Shown: positions 31,547 to 39,769 of the stretch, piece after piece | Numbering within the stretch: the first letter of the stretch is position 1 | How the letters are laid out: each line of letters starts with the position of its first letter | DNA from: CAYNKA01 sp964397655 | GTDB lineage: Bacteria; Spirochaetota; Spirochaetia; DTKZ01 | Direction: 5' to 3' | DNA: 64,000 nucleotides | Assembly (NCBI GenBank): GCA_964397655.1 | Contig: CAYNKA010000010.1 | Location: 62,001-126,000 of the forward strand | Translations under genes and position numbers: made by a program | Notes under the pieces: model-generated | Database searches by the model: none | Seen by the model: only the letters and a program-made list of their open reading frames with translations | What the model was told of the DNA's origin: nothing

Positions 31547-32731
31547 TTACGCCGTCTTATCGTCTCGGGTATTGCCGAACTTCTTCTCGACGTGATCCCT
31601 TCTCACCCGAAACCCCTGAAGGCGAAGGAGCAGCTTGGGGACCGAGGCTTCCTCGATGTCCTGCGGCACCCGCTGGCCGTCCGTCAGGTAGGAGAAGGAT
31701 TTGCGTTTTTCGCTGAACACGCTCACGATGTTGCCGATTCTCGACGTCTCGTCGAGCTTGGTGACCACCGCGGCTTCGTATCCGAAGGGTTCGAACTGCT
31801 GCATGATCTCGCCGATGTCCGCGGCCTTCGTGGTGGCGCTCACCGCGAGATGCACGTGGGAGCATCCTTCGGCCGCCCCGAGGAGTTCCTTCATTTCCGC
31901 GAGCTTCATGAAATCACGCGGGCTCTTTCCTATCGTGTCGACGAAAACCATGTCCACGTCGTGGTAAAGTGCGAGATACTTCTTGAATTCCTGATAGTTC
32001 TCCACGCAGGCCACGGGGATCCGCATGATCTCGCCGTAGGTCTCGATCTGCTCCTTCGCGGCTATCCGGTAATTGTCGATGGTGAGGATCCTGACCTGTT
32101 TCGGTCTCGAGGAACTCACCCCGTACATGGCCGCGAGCTTCGCTATCGTCGTAGTCTTGCCCACGCCCGTCGGCCCGACGAGGATGAAGATCTGCGGCTT
32201 TTCCCCCCGGCCGGGTCTGTGCACGGAAATGGTTTCTCCGATCCAGTCGACGACCGTGTCCTGGACGAGGTCGAAATCGTCGAGTTCCTCGATCGTGAAG
32301 GCCTTCTTGAGCCTTTCGACCATCTGCGCCGTATAGGTGAAGGAGAAGTCGTTGTCCCGGAGGAGACCCTCGATTCTTTCCAGCGAGGCATGCTTCTCCG
32401 TCCCCGCCGCCAGAGCCGCGGTGGTATCCAGCTTCTCCTTGAGGGATTGGACCTCCTTGAGAACGAGCTGGAGCGTCTGGTCCTGCTTCGGCTGCTGCGG
32501 CATCGCGGAAAGGACCTTCTTCTTCTCCTCTTCCAGGTCCAGGACGCGCTTCCTGCCCCCGTCCGACGAGAGATAACCGGTGATCTCCACGCCCTCGCGG
32601 GTGAAGAAACCGAGGAAACCCCCCGTCCTTACGGTTCGGTGCGTCAGGATCTTCGCCTGCTCCCCGTACTTGGCCCGGATCTTCTCGAGAGCCTCCCGAT
32701 GAGAGGGGGCCTGTTCGGTGAAATATTGCAT
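31547..32731 (-). CDS. flhF: FlhF, SRP-like GTPase for flagellar placement
   Basis: A 394-residue SIMIBI GTPase of the SRP family (Ffh/FtsY/FlhF). The N-terminal FlhF-specific part (QAPSHREALEKIRAKYG) and a variable linker are followed by the NG domain with P-loop GPTGVGKTTT near residue 208, DTIGKSPRD, and TKLDETSRIGN. In spirochaetes FlhF sets the polar position of the basal bodies. The first base of its start overlaps the last base of the flhA stop (TAATG), indicating coupling. Confidence 0.94.
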   Translation of the reverse strand: MQYFTEQAPSHREALEKIRAKYGEQAKILTHRTVRTGGFLGFFTREGVEITGYLSSDGGRKRVLDLEEEKKKVLSAMPQQPKQDQTLQLVLKEVQSLKEKLDTTAALAAGTEKHASLERIEGLLRDNDFSFTYTAQMVERLKKAFTIEELDDFDLVQDTVVDWIGETISVHRPGRGEKPQIFILVGPTGVGKTTTIAKLAAMYGVSSSRPKQVRILTIDNYRIAAKEQIETYGEIMRIPVACVENYQEFKKYLALYHDVDMVFVDTIGKSPRDFMKLAEMKELLGAAEGCSHVHLAVSATTKAADIGEIMQQFEPFGYEAAVVTKLDETSRIGNIVSVFSEKRKSFSYLTDGQRVPQDIEEASVPKLLLRLQGFRVRRDHVEKKFGNTRDDKTA

Positions 32732-34824
32732 TATTCTTTACCTTCCAATCGTATCTCGCCCAAGGATTCTATCTTCATTTCCGGTATGATCTCCGGTACG
32801 GAAAGGACGACGAGATCCGGAAATTCCCTCACGGTGCTCGACCTGACGAGCGGACGAGCCGCCTCCGAGCAGAGGATGATCGGGAGGTAACCCTCGTCCT
32901 GGACGCGCCTGGTGGCGTTGGCGAGGGTGTTGATCCATCGTCTCTGGACGTCCGGCTTGAGCGCCGCGACGAGACCTCCGGCAGTCTCGACCCTGGCGTC
33001 GATGATGTGCTGTTCGAGCTTCGGCATGAGGGTGAACACCCGGAGCGTCTTCGAATCGTCCGCGTACTGGAGGCAGATCTGGCGAGCGAGCGCCTGCCTG
33101 ACCTTCTCGATGAGGAAACTCACGTCCTTGGTCACGGCCCCGTAATCCGCCAGGGCCTCCAGGATGGCGACCATGTTCCTGATGGAGACCCTTTCCCTGA
33201 GGAGTCCCTGGAGTACCTTCTGGATCTCGCCGAGGGAGAGATTCTTCTGGACCTCGTCCACGACTGCGGGATAATCCTTCTTGAGCGTGTCGAGAATAGA
33301 CTGCAGTTCCTGTCTTCCGAGGATCTCGGAGGCGTGACGCTTTATGACCTCGGTCAGGTGGGTCGCGATGATCGAGGGCGGGTCCACGACGGTGTAGCCC
33401 AGCCTCTCCGCCTTTTCCCTCTGATCCTCCGAGATCCAGAGCGCAGGCAGGCCGAAGGCCGGATCCTTGGTCTTCTCGCCGGGGATCTCCTCCCGCGCCT
33501 GGCCGGGGTTGATGGCGAGATAGTAGCCCATCCGGAGCGTCCCCCTCCCCACTTCTACGCCCTTGATCTTGAGGCAGTATTCCGAGGGCTCCAGTTTCAT
33601 GTTGTCTATGATCCTGATCCTCGGAACAACGAGACCGATGTCCAGCGCGGACTCCTTCCTTATCCTCGTCACCCTGTCGAGGAGTTCCGCGCCCTGGTCC
33701 TTATCGACGAGCGGGATGAGGCCGTAGCCGAGTTCGAGGGAAAGCGGATCCAGCGGCACCACCGGGGATATCTCGGCGGGCGCCTCCTGCCCCTTCGCCT
33801 GCGCGGCTCTCGCCTTCTCGGTCTCGGCGGGCTCGAGTTCCTTTCTGCTCAGCCGGTATGCGAAGAAGCCCGTGAGCCCCGCCATGGGAACGAGCACGTA
33901 CCAGGGGAAGCCGGGCAGGAAGGCGAGCACAAGGAGGAATGCGGCCGCGATCCAGTAGATCCTCGACTGCCTGGAGAACTGCTTGGTCACGTCCGCGCCG
34001 AAGGTCCCGTCGGATACGGACCTGGTCACGATGAGGCCCGTTGCGGTCGACACGAGGAGGGCCGGGAATTGGGACACGAGGCCGTCGCCGATCGTGAGCG
34101 TGAGATAGGTGTTGACCGCCACGGACAGGGACTCGCCGTGAAGGCTCATGCCGACGATCATGCCCGCAATGATGTTGATGGCCGTGATGAAGAGACCCAC
34201 CTTCACGTTCCCCGACACGAATTTCGAGGCTCCGTCCATGGCTCCGTAGAAGTCGACTTCCCGCTGGAGGTCCCGTTTCCTCCGCGACGACTCCTCCTCG
34301 GTGATGGCTCCGGAGTTGTACTCCGCCTCGATGGCCATCTGCTTGCCGGGCAAGGCATCCAAGGTGAACCGGGCCGCGACTTCGGCGACCCTGGTCGCCC
34401 CCTTCGTGATGACGATGAACTGGACGGCTATGATGATGACGAAGATGATGAAGCCTATGACGAGCCCCTCGGTCCCGCTCGTTCCGACGACGAAGGTCGC
34501 GAATGCCCGGATGATCCTTCCTTCGAATTTGGATCCCTGGGCCAGGATGAGCCGGGTCGAGGACACGTTGAGCGCGAGGCTGAACACCGTCGTCACGAGA
34601 AGAAGGGTCGGGAACACGGAGAAATCCAGGGCCCGCGCCGTGTACAGCGTTATGAGGATGATGACGAGGCTGAGGACGAGGTTGAAGGCCATGAGCGTGT
34701 CGAGAAGGAAGGTCGGCAGCGGAATTATGAGCATCATCACGACCACGATGACGCCGACCGCCACCAGGGCGTCGCTCTTCTGCCTCAGAAAGGCGTTATT
34801 GAATATGGTCTGTACGTCGGCCAT
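32731..34824 (-). CDS. flhA: FlhA, export-gate membrane protein of the flagellar type III system
   Basis: A 697-residue protein. The N-terminal half has about eight hydrophobic helices and the conserved FHIPEP-region signature seen here as STRLILAQGSKFEGRIIRAF and the TRVAEVAARFTLDALPGKQM loop (pieces of the family pattern). The cytoplasmic C-terminal half forms the ring that docks export chaperones. FlhA couples proton flow to protein export. It is followed directly by flhF and preceded by flhB with an 18-base gap, the normal spirochaetal order. Confidence 0.96.
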   Translation of the reverse strand: MADVQTIFNNAFLRQKSDALVAVGVIVVVMMLIIPLPTFLLDTLMAFNLVLSLVIILITLYTARALDFSVFPTLLLVTTVFSLALNVSSTRLILAQGSKFEGRIIRAFATFVVGTSGTEGLVIGFIIFVIIIAVQFIVITKGATRVAEVAARFTLDALPGKQMAIEAEYNSGAITEEESSRRKRDLQREVDFYGAMDGASKFVSGNVKVGLFITAINIIAGMIVGMSLHGESLSVAVNTYLTLTIGDGLVSQFPALLVSTATGLIVTRSVSDGTFGADVTKQFSRQSRIYWIAAAFLLVLAFLPGFPWYVLVPMAGLTGFFAYRLSRKELEPAETEKARAAQAKGQEAPAEISPVVPLDPLSLELGYGLIPLVDKDQGAELLDRVTRIRKESALDIGLVVPRIRIIDNMKLEPSEYCLKIKGVEVGRGTLRMGYYLAINPGQAREEIPGEKTKDPAFGLPALWISEDQREKAERLGYTVVDPPSIIATHLTEVIKRHASEILGRQELQSILDTLKKDYPAVVDEVQKNLSLGEIQKVLQGLLRERVSIRNMVAILEALADYGAVTKDVSFLIEKVRQALARQICLQYADDSKTLRVFTLMPKLEQHIIDARVETAGGLVAALKPDVQRRWINTLANATRRVQDEGYLPIILCSEAARPLVRSSTVREFPDLVVLSVPEIIPEMKIESLGEIRLEGKE

Positions 34825-34842
34825 ACGAAGCCTCCTCCCTCA

Positions 34843-36006
34843 TCATCCCGCCCTCCGCTTGGCCTCGTTCAGGCTGTACACCTGACGGAGCACCGCGGCC
34901 ACGGCCTCGTAATACTTCACGGGGATGCTGTCCCCGATCTCGACCTCGGCGTAGAGGGCGCGCGCGAGGGGTTTGTTCTCGATGATGGGCACCTCGTTCT
35001 CCCTGGCCACCCGTTTAATGTTCTCGGCGATGTGGTCCTGGCCCTTCGCCGTCACCACCGGGGCTTCCATGCTTTCGTTCTTGTATTCCATGGCCACCGC
35101 GAAGTGGGTCGGGTTCGTGACCACGACGTCGGCCTTGGGAACGTTCTGGATCATGTTGCGCGACAGGAGCTCCCGCATCCTCTGCCGGAGCCTGCTCCGG
35201 ACGAGGGGGTCTCCCTCGTAGGCCTTGCGCTCCTCGATGATCTCCTGCTTCGACATCTTGAGTGACTCGATGTGCTGCCTCCGCTGGAAGATGAAATCGA
35301 CGATCGCGAGAAAGAGCAGGACTATCGTGGATTCGACGAGGATCCTCAGGGTGACCGTTGATATGGCCGTGAAGGACTGCATGAAGGGGACCCGTATCAT
35401 GTTGGTGATCTTCCTCATTTCCGCCTGGATGTTGAGATAGGCGATGAGTCCTATGATCGCGACCTTGAGGAGGGCTTTCGCGAGGTTGAAGAGCGCCTCC
35501 GTGGACAACAGCGTGCGCTGCACGAAGCGGGAGAAATTCGGGGCGATTCGCTCGAAGTCCGGCGTTATTGGCTTCGTCGAGAAAAGCAGTCCGAACTGCA
35601 CGACGTTGCCGAGGATGGCCGAGAGGAAGCAGGCGGCGGAAACCGGCAGGGCGAGGCGTATGAAATAGCTCAGAAAGGCTGAAAAGAGCGTGCCGTCAGC
35701 CAGACTCTTCACCTCGCCCGCCCTCTTGATGAAGAAGACCAGCATCTCCGCCGAGGTCTTGAGGAAATACCCGCCGGTCGCCGCGAGGGTTATCACGGCG
35801 AAGAGCAGAACGATCGACGAGGCGAGATCCGCCGACTTGGCGACCTTGCCTTCCTCCCTCGCCTTGCGGATCTTGTGCTCGGTAGGCTCCTCGGTCCGTC
35901 CCTCGTCCTCGGCGGCGAACCACTGGAGATGCATGGAGGAGAGGCCAGCGTGCATCCCGGAAAGCTCGAAGATGACTTCGTATCGGGCGAGGTAGAATGC
36001 GCTCAT
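34843..36006 (-). CDS. flhB: FlhB, substrate-specificity switch of flagellar export
   Basis: A 387-residue protein with four hydrophobic helices and a cytoplasmic domain containing the self-cleaving NPTH site (VVVTNPTHFAV). FlhB switches export from hook/rod to filament substrates when FliK measures hook length. The N-terminus includes EDEGRTEEPTEHKIRKAREEGK, broken here only by notation, which is typical of the family. The start at 36006 gives an ATGA overlap with the fliR stop; the much longer open frame upstream is only the shadow of fliR. Confidence 0.96.
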   Translation of the reverse strand: MSAFYLARYEVIFELSGMHAGLSSMHLQWFAAEDEGRTEEPTEHKIRKAREEGKVAKSADLASSIVLLFAVITLAATGGYFLKTSAEMLVFFIKRAGEVKSLADGTLFSAFLSYFIRLALPVSAACFLSAILGNVVQFGLLFSTKPITPDFERIAPNFSRFVQRTLLSTEALFNLAKALLKVAIIGLIAYLNIQAEMRKITNMIRVPFMQSFTAISTVTLRILVESTIVLLFLAIVDFIFQRRQHIESLKMSKQEIIEERKAYEGDPLVRSRLRQRMRELLSRNMIQNVPKADVVVTNPTHFAVAMEYKNESMEAPVVTAKGQDHIAENIKRVARENEVPIIENKPLARALYAEVEIGDSIPVKYYEAVAAVLRQVYSLNEAKRRAG

Positions 36007-36794
36007 CTCCGCACACCCCTCGCCGCGGCCATGAACCTGAGCAGGGTCTCGAAACTGTCGTCGATGATGCCCGAAAAGGCTTCCACGAGCATGGGAAGCG
36101 TGACGAAGAGGATGAGGAAGGCCACGCCGATCGAAACCGGGAAGCCCAGCATGAGCAGGTTCATCTGGGGCGCGGCTTTCGCGAGGAGGCCCATGGCCAC
36201 GGAGACGATGAAAAGCGTCCCGAGGATGGGAAAGGATATGACGAGGGACTGTTCGAAAAGCCTCGCCATCCCGACGACGAGCATCTTGAAGAGATCGTTG
36301 CGGTGGATGACGAGATCCACGGCCCTCATCGCCTGGAAGGAGCGGTACACGCCCACGAGGAAAAGCTGCTGGAATCCGCCCACGACCAGGAACACGAACA
36401 TGGCCATGAGGTTGAGGAACTGCCCCATGATCGGGATCTCGATCTGGGCGAGGGGATCGAAGACTTCCGAGGCTCCGAAGCCCATCTGGAGGGAATAATA
36501 CTGGCCGGCGAGCTGGAAGCCGGAATAGATCATGGTCAGGAAAAAACCGATCGCGACGCCCAGCAGCGCCTCCCCCGCCGCGAGAAGGAGGTACTCCGCC
36601 CCGTAGGGAGGAATCGGATATCCCTGAGTCCTCACCCACGGGAAAACGACGAAGGAGGCGAAAAAGGACAGTCCGATCTTCGCTATCTGAGGTACCGCCT
36701 CCGAAGAGACGAGGGGCGCCGTCTCGACGATGGCCGTCACACGAGCGAAAATGAGGAAGAAGAGTTGAGCGTTCGCCGCGAGGTCGGAAAGCAT
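36003..36794 (-). CDS. fliR: FliR, flagellar export-gate membrane protein
   Basis: A 263-residue membrane protein with about six hydrophobic helices, part of the FliP5-FliQ4-FliR1 export channel in the basal-body membrane. Family features include ARVTAIVETAPL at the N-terminus, the GFGASEVFDPLAQIEIP segment and the C-terminal LPMLVEAFSGIIDD. It lies 13 bases after fliQ and overlaps flhB by four bases. Confidence 0.95.
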   Translation of the reverse strand: MLSDLAANAQLFFLIFARVTAIVETAPLVSSEAVPQIAKIGLSFFASFVVFPWVRTQGYPIPPYGAEYLLLAAGEALLGVAIGFFLTMIYSGFQLAGQYYSLQMGFGASEVFDPLAQIEIPIMGQFLNLMAMFVFLVVGGFQQLFLVGVYRSFQAMRAVDLVIHRNDLFKMLVVGMARLFEQSLVISFPILGTLFIVSVAMGLLAKAAPQMNLLMLGFPVSIGVAFLILFVTLPMLVEAFSGIIDDSFETLLRFMAAARGVRR

Positions 36795-36807
36795 TCCCTG
36801 CCGTCTC

Positions 36808-37077
36808 CTATCTGTTCATCTGCGGGATCTGCTGGAAGAGCTGGATGGTGTACTGCCCGAGCGTCGCGAACATCCAGGGTCCGAAGAACACGAGGGCGAG
36901 GAGGATAGCTGCGATCTTGGGGACGAAGGTGAGCGTCTGTTCCTGGATCGAAGTCGTCGCCTGGAATATCGAGATGACGAGACCGACGACGAGGCCGATG
37001 AGCAGCACCGGGGCGGAGAGCAGAAGGATCTGGAAGATCCCCCCTCTCATCAGATTCACCGCATAGCCGAGACTCAT
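36808..37077 (-). CDS. fliQ: FliQ, flagellar export-gate subunit
   Basis: An 89-residue protein with two hydrophobic helices joined by the conserved loop FQATTSIQEQTLTFVPK, the normal size and pattern of FliQ. It is part of the export channel with FliP and FliR and lies between them. A ribosome binding site GGAGG precedes the ATG. Confidence 0.96.
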   Translation of the reverse strand: MSLGYAVNLMRGGIFQILLLSAPVLLIGLVVGLVISIFQATTSIQEQTLTFVPKIAAILLALVFFGPWMFATLGQYTIQLFQQIPQMNR

Positions 37078-37090
37078 TTCAATCCTCCTG

Positions 37091-37864
37091 TCACCTGAAG
37101 CTCGCCACGAGCTGTTCTGTTATGAGTCCCCATCCGTCCACGAGGACGAAGAGGATCAGTTTGAAGGGCATCGAGATCATGACCGGCGGCAGCATGATCA
37201 TGCCCATGGACATGAGGGTGGAGGCCACCACCATGTCGATGATGATGAAAGGTATGAAGAGCAGGATGCCGATTTTGAAAGCCACGGTCATTTCGTGAAG
37301 AATGAACGCCGGGATGAGGATGTGGGTCGGCACGTCGGCGAGAGTTCTGGGCTTCGGAAGGTTCGACATCTTCATGAAAAGCCGGATATTGTTGGGGTCG
37401 TCCTGCATCTGGCGGTACATGAAGAGGCGGAGCGGCTGTTCGGTTCTCCTGTACGCCTCCTCCGTGCCGATCTGCCCCCGGGAAAAGGGCTGATAGGCTG
37501 TCGTGTAGATCTGATCGAAAGTAGGCCACATGATGAAGAGGGTGAGGAAAAGCGAGATTCCCATGAGGACCTGGGTGGGGGGCACCTGCTGGAGCGAGAG
37601 GGCGCGCTTCACGAAATCGAAGACGATGGCCACACGGAGGAAGGATGTCATGATGATGATGAGCGACGGGGCGAGGCTCAAGACCGCGAGCAGGAGAAGA
37701 AGTTGCAGGGAAAAAGCCACTTCCTGGTTCGTGTTCGGCTGCCTCACCGTGAGATCCACGAACGGTATCGTGAGCGGCGCCTGTCGGGCAACCTGCGAAT
37801 AACCGAGCGTCGGCAGTACGAGCCCAGCCAGTACAATACAAAGGAGTATAACTTGTTTTTTCAT
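37091..37864 (-). CDS. fliP: FliP, flagellar export-gate subunit
   Basis: A 257-residue protein: cleavable signal peptide (MKKQVILLCIVLAGLVLPTLG), a short periplasmic stretch, then hydrophobic helices with SFLRVAIVFDFVKRAL, QVPPTQVLMGISLFLT and the C-terminal DMVVASTLMSMGMIMLPP that mark FliP. It forms the core of the export channel. The start at 37864 is fixed by the signal peptide. Uniquely in this cluster the ATG is immediately preceded by a run of nine G (37865-37873), which must also act as the ribosome binding site. Confidence 0.95.
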   Translation of the reverse strand: MKKQVILLCIVLAGLVLPTLGYSQVARQAPLTIPFVDLTVRQPNTNQEVAFSLQLLLLLAVLSLAPSLIIIMTSFLRVAIVFDFVKRALSLQQVPPTQVLMGISLFLTLFIMWPTFDQIYTTAYQPFSRGQIGTEEAYRRTEQPLRLFMYRQMQDDPNNIRLFMKMSNLPKPRTLADVPTHILIPAFILHEMTVAFKIGILLFIPFIIIDMVVASTLMSMGMIMLPPVMISMPFKLILFVLVDGWGLITEQLVASFR

Positions 37865-37873
37865 CCCCCCCCC
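37865..37873 (-). promoter_or_regulatory. Nine-G tract abutting the fliP start codon
   Basis: On the coding strand GGGGGGGGG directly precedes the ATG of fliP with no spacer. It supplies the only purine-rich ribosome-binding stretch close to the start, so slippage in the tract would change its spacing and strength. Confidence 0.6.
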
Positions 37874-37887
37874 AGTATGCTCCCTTT

Positions 37888-38526
37888 CTAGAGGAGCTTT
37901 TTCAACCTCTCCTTCTGTCTGTTCATGAAGTCGAAGGCCTCGTCGCTCCGGTTTTCGGCCGGAGGGTTTTTCCCGCCTTTGGGCAGCAGGCCTTTCAGCA
38001 GATCGGCGAACCTTTTCGCCGGCTCCGCCCTCGTCTCGGAGGCCCTGAGCTTTATGCCGTCCCTGGTCTCCTGGTCCGTAATTTCGGCGATCAGGTTGAC
38101 GCCGTTTTCGGCCGAGCCGACGAGGAGCATATGATTCCCCACCTCGACGAGATGAAGGTTCCGGTTTCCCGAAAGATTGCGCGTTTCGAGCACCTGGACG
38201 AAACGGAGTCCCTCGTCCTTCGGGCCCGACATTTTCTTGAGGAAATGGAAGAAGGCGTAGATGAGGCCGACGACCGCTACGAGAACGATGACCATTTTGA
38301 CGAAATCCCATACGCCGAATGCCGCTACGGTGCGGTCGGCTCCGCCTTCCGTGTTAGCTGCGGCGTCCTTGAGGACGAAGGAATTCTCGTCCACTGCCGG
38401 CGCCGCGGGCGCGGCCGGAACCGCCGGAGACGGCTGTTTCGTCTGTCCTTTCTTGTCCTGGGCCGGCAATACCGCCGTTCCCGCGACGAAGATCGCCGCG
38501 AGAAGGAAAAAAACGCTACGCTTCAG
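37888..38526 (-). CDS. fliO: FliO (FliZ-type), flagellar export assembly protein, CTG start
   Basis: A 212-residue protein. Read from CTG at 38526 it begins with a clear signal peptide (LKRSVFFLLAAIFVAGTAVLPAQ, split over the cleavage site), then an Ala/Pro-rich stretch, one membrane helix (about residues 75-95) and a cytoplasmic FliO domain with VLETRNLSGNRNLHLVEVGN (in pieces). No ATG, GTG or TTG start exists in frame that keeps the whole signal peptide; TTG at 38469 would begin after it. GGAGGGG lies 4 bases before the CTG, good spacing for initiation. FliO helps assemble the FliP ring. It lies between fliN and fliP as in other spirochaetes. Confidence 0.8.
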   Translation of the reverse strand: MKRSVFFLLAAIFVAGTAVLPAQDKKGQTKQPSPAVPAAPAAPAVDENSFVLKDAAANTEGGADRTVAAFGVWDFVKMVIVLVAVVGLIYAFFHFLKKMSGPKDEGLRFVQVLETRNLSGNRNLHLVEVGNHMLLVGSAENGVNLIAEITDQETRDGIKLRASETRAEPAKRFADLLKGLLPKGGKNPPAENRSDEAFDFMNRQKERLKKLL

Positions 38527-38560
38527 GCTCCCCTCCCTGTTTCCGCCGGTCGCCTCGGCA

Positions 38561-38626
38561 GGTTCCCTCAGGTAAGGAACCGGCTCCGGTCGATTTCGCG
38601 GTCGGCCGCGACGCGAATCGCGGCCG
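38561..38626 (-). promoter_or_regulatory. Two stem-loops in the fliN-fliO gap
   Basis: GGTTCC (38561-38566) / GGAACC (38576-38581), and CGGCCGCGA (38603-38611) / TCGCGGCCG (38618-38626) with a 6-base loop. They fill most of the largest gap in the cluster (108 bases). Without T tracts they look like mRNA processing or stability elements. Confidence 0.45.
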
Positions 38627-38634
38627 GCATGACG

Positions 38635-39768
38635 CTAGGTCATGTCTTTCATCCTCTCCATGGGAGACACGATCTCGGTCACGCGCACTCCGAAGTTTTC
38701 GTCGATGACCACGACCTCTCCCTTTGCTATGAGCTTATGATTCACGAGTATGTCCACCGGCTCGCCGGCGAGTTTGTCCAATTCGATGATGGTCCCTTCT
38801 CCCATTCCTAGGATTTCCTTGATGAGTTTTTTCGTCCTGCCGAGCTCGACGGTCATCTCCATGTACACGTCCATCAGCAGGCTGATGTTTCCGTGGTCCT
38901 GCGCAAATCCTCCCGACTGGAGGTTCGGGAATTGGACGGACTGCACGTTCGGCGGACTCATCCCCATCATGGGATTCGGCGCCATGCCCATTCCGCCCAT
39001 CATGGGATTCATCTGAGGCATCGCCGGGGCCGGTCCTCTGGGAGCGGGAGCCGCCCCGAAGGGATTCACGTCCGACGCCTTGGCCGCGGCCGGGGCGGCC
39101 GGTCCTCCCGCCGCGTTCTTCACGACCTCCTGGACCTGCGCCACGGTGAAAACCTCGATGACGTCGGCAGGCATCTCCCCTTCGATCGTGGACGGATACG
39201 TCGCCACGACGAACTCTCCGTCGGGGAATGCGACGCCTTCCTTGGGTACGAGTCTCGCCTCAGCCGGAGACGTCATGACCGTGGTCTTGGCCTTGTCGCC
39301 CAGGGCCGTTATGATCGGTCCCGACACCTGCGACATGGCCTCCTGCAGGGCGGAAAGCGCGGCTTCGTTGAGCTCGACACCTTCCTGTCCCATCATGAGG
39401 CCGGCTATCGCCGTCGCCATGGATTGCGGGATGATATAGAAATGGTCTCCCGAGAGCCCCTCGGTGAAGTTCAGCGAAATCTGGACCACCTCGTCCTCGA
39501 GCGCACCGAGGATCTGGTCCTTGCCCATGACGTCGACCTTCGGAGGAAGGAACTTCGAGGTTTTCGTTACGAGCATGGAGAGGTTCGAACCCTGGGACCC
39601 GATGGTTCCCTGGAGAACGGACTGAAAGGCCTTCTTTTCGGCATCGGAGAGCGATTCGGCGGCTCCTCCTAAGGAAGCGCCGCCGGCATCCCCGCCTCCG
39701 AGGTCGAAGCTCGGCGAACCTTGGAGCAACGCATCTATTTCATCTTGGGTAAGGGATCCATCACTCAT
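38635..39768 (-). CDS. fliN: FliN/FliY, flagellar switch protein with CheC-like domain
   Basis: A 377-residue protein built like Bacillus FliY rather than the short enteric FliN. The N-terminus carries a CheY-P-binding helix (DEIDALL, residues 9-15), followed by a CheC/CheX-type phosphatase-like domain (about 45-225) and a Met/Pro/Gly-rich flexible linker (about 245-285). The C-terminal SpoA domain has LLMDVYMEMTVELGRT and VVVIDENFGVRVTEI. It forms the lower C-ring. The start at 39768 is fixed by the switch motif and follows the fliM stop at once; the longer open frame upstream is a shadow of fliM. Confidence 0.93.
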   Translation of the reverse strand: MSDGSLTQDEIDALLQGSPSFDLGGGDAGGASLGGAAESLSDAEKKAFQSVLQGTIGSQGSNLSMLVTKTSKFLPPKVDVMGKDQILGALEDEVVQISLNFTEGLSGDHFYIIPQSMATAIAGLMMGQEGVELNEAALSALQEAMSQVSGPIITALGDKAKTTVMTSPAEARLVPKEGVAFPDGEFVVATYPSTIEGEMPADVIEVFTVAQVQEVVKNAAGGPAAPAAAKASDVNPFGAAPAPRGPAPAMPQMNPMMGGMGMAPNPMMGMSPPNVQSVQFPNLQSGGFAQDHGNISLLMDVYMEMTVELGRTKKLIKEILGMGEGTIIELDKLAGEPVDILVNHKLIAKGEVVVIDENFGVRVTEIVSPMERMKDMT

Positions 39769-39769
39769 G

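Noticed and set aside
33007..35265. A 752-codon plus-strand frame opposite flhA/flhB
   Set aside because: Antisense shadow of FlhA and FlhB, which carry all family motifs.
34843..36639. Longer FlhB with 211 extra N-terminal residues
   Set aside because: The extra part is the out-of-frame reading of fliR; the ATGA overlap at 36003-36006 gives the natural start.
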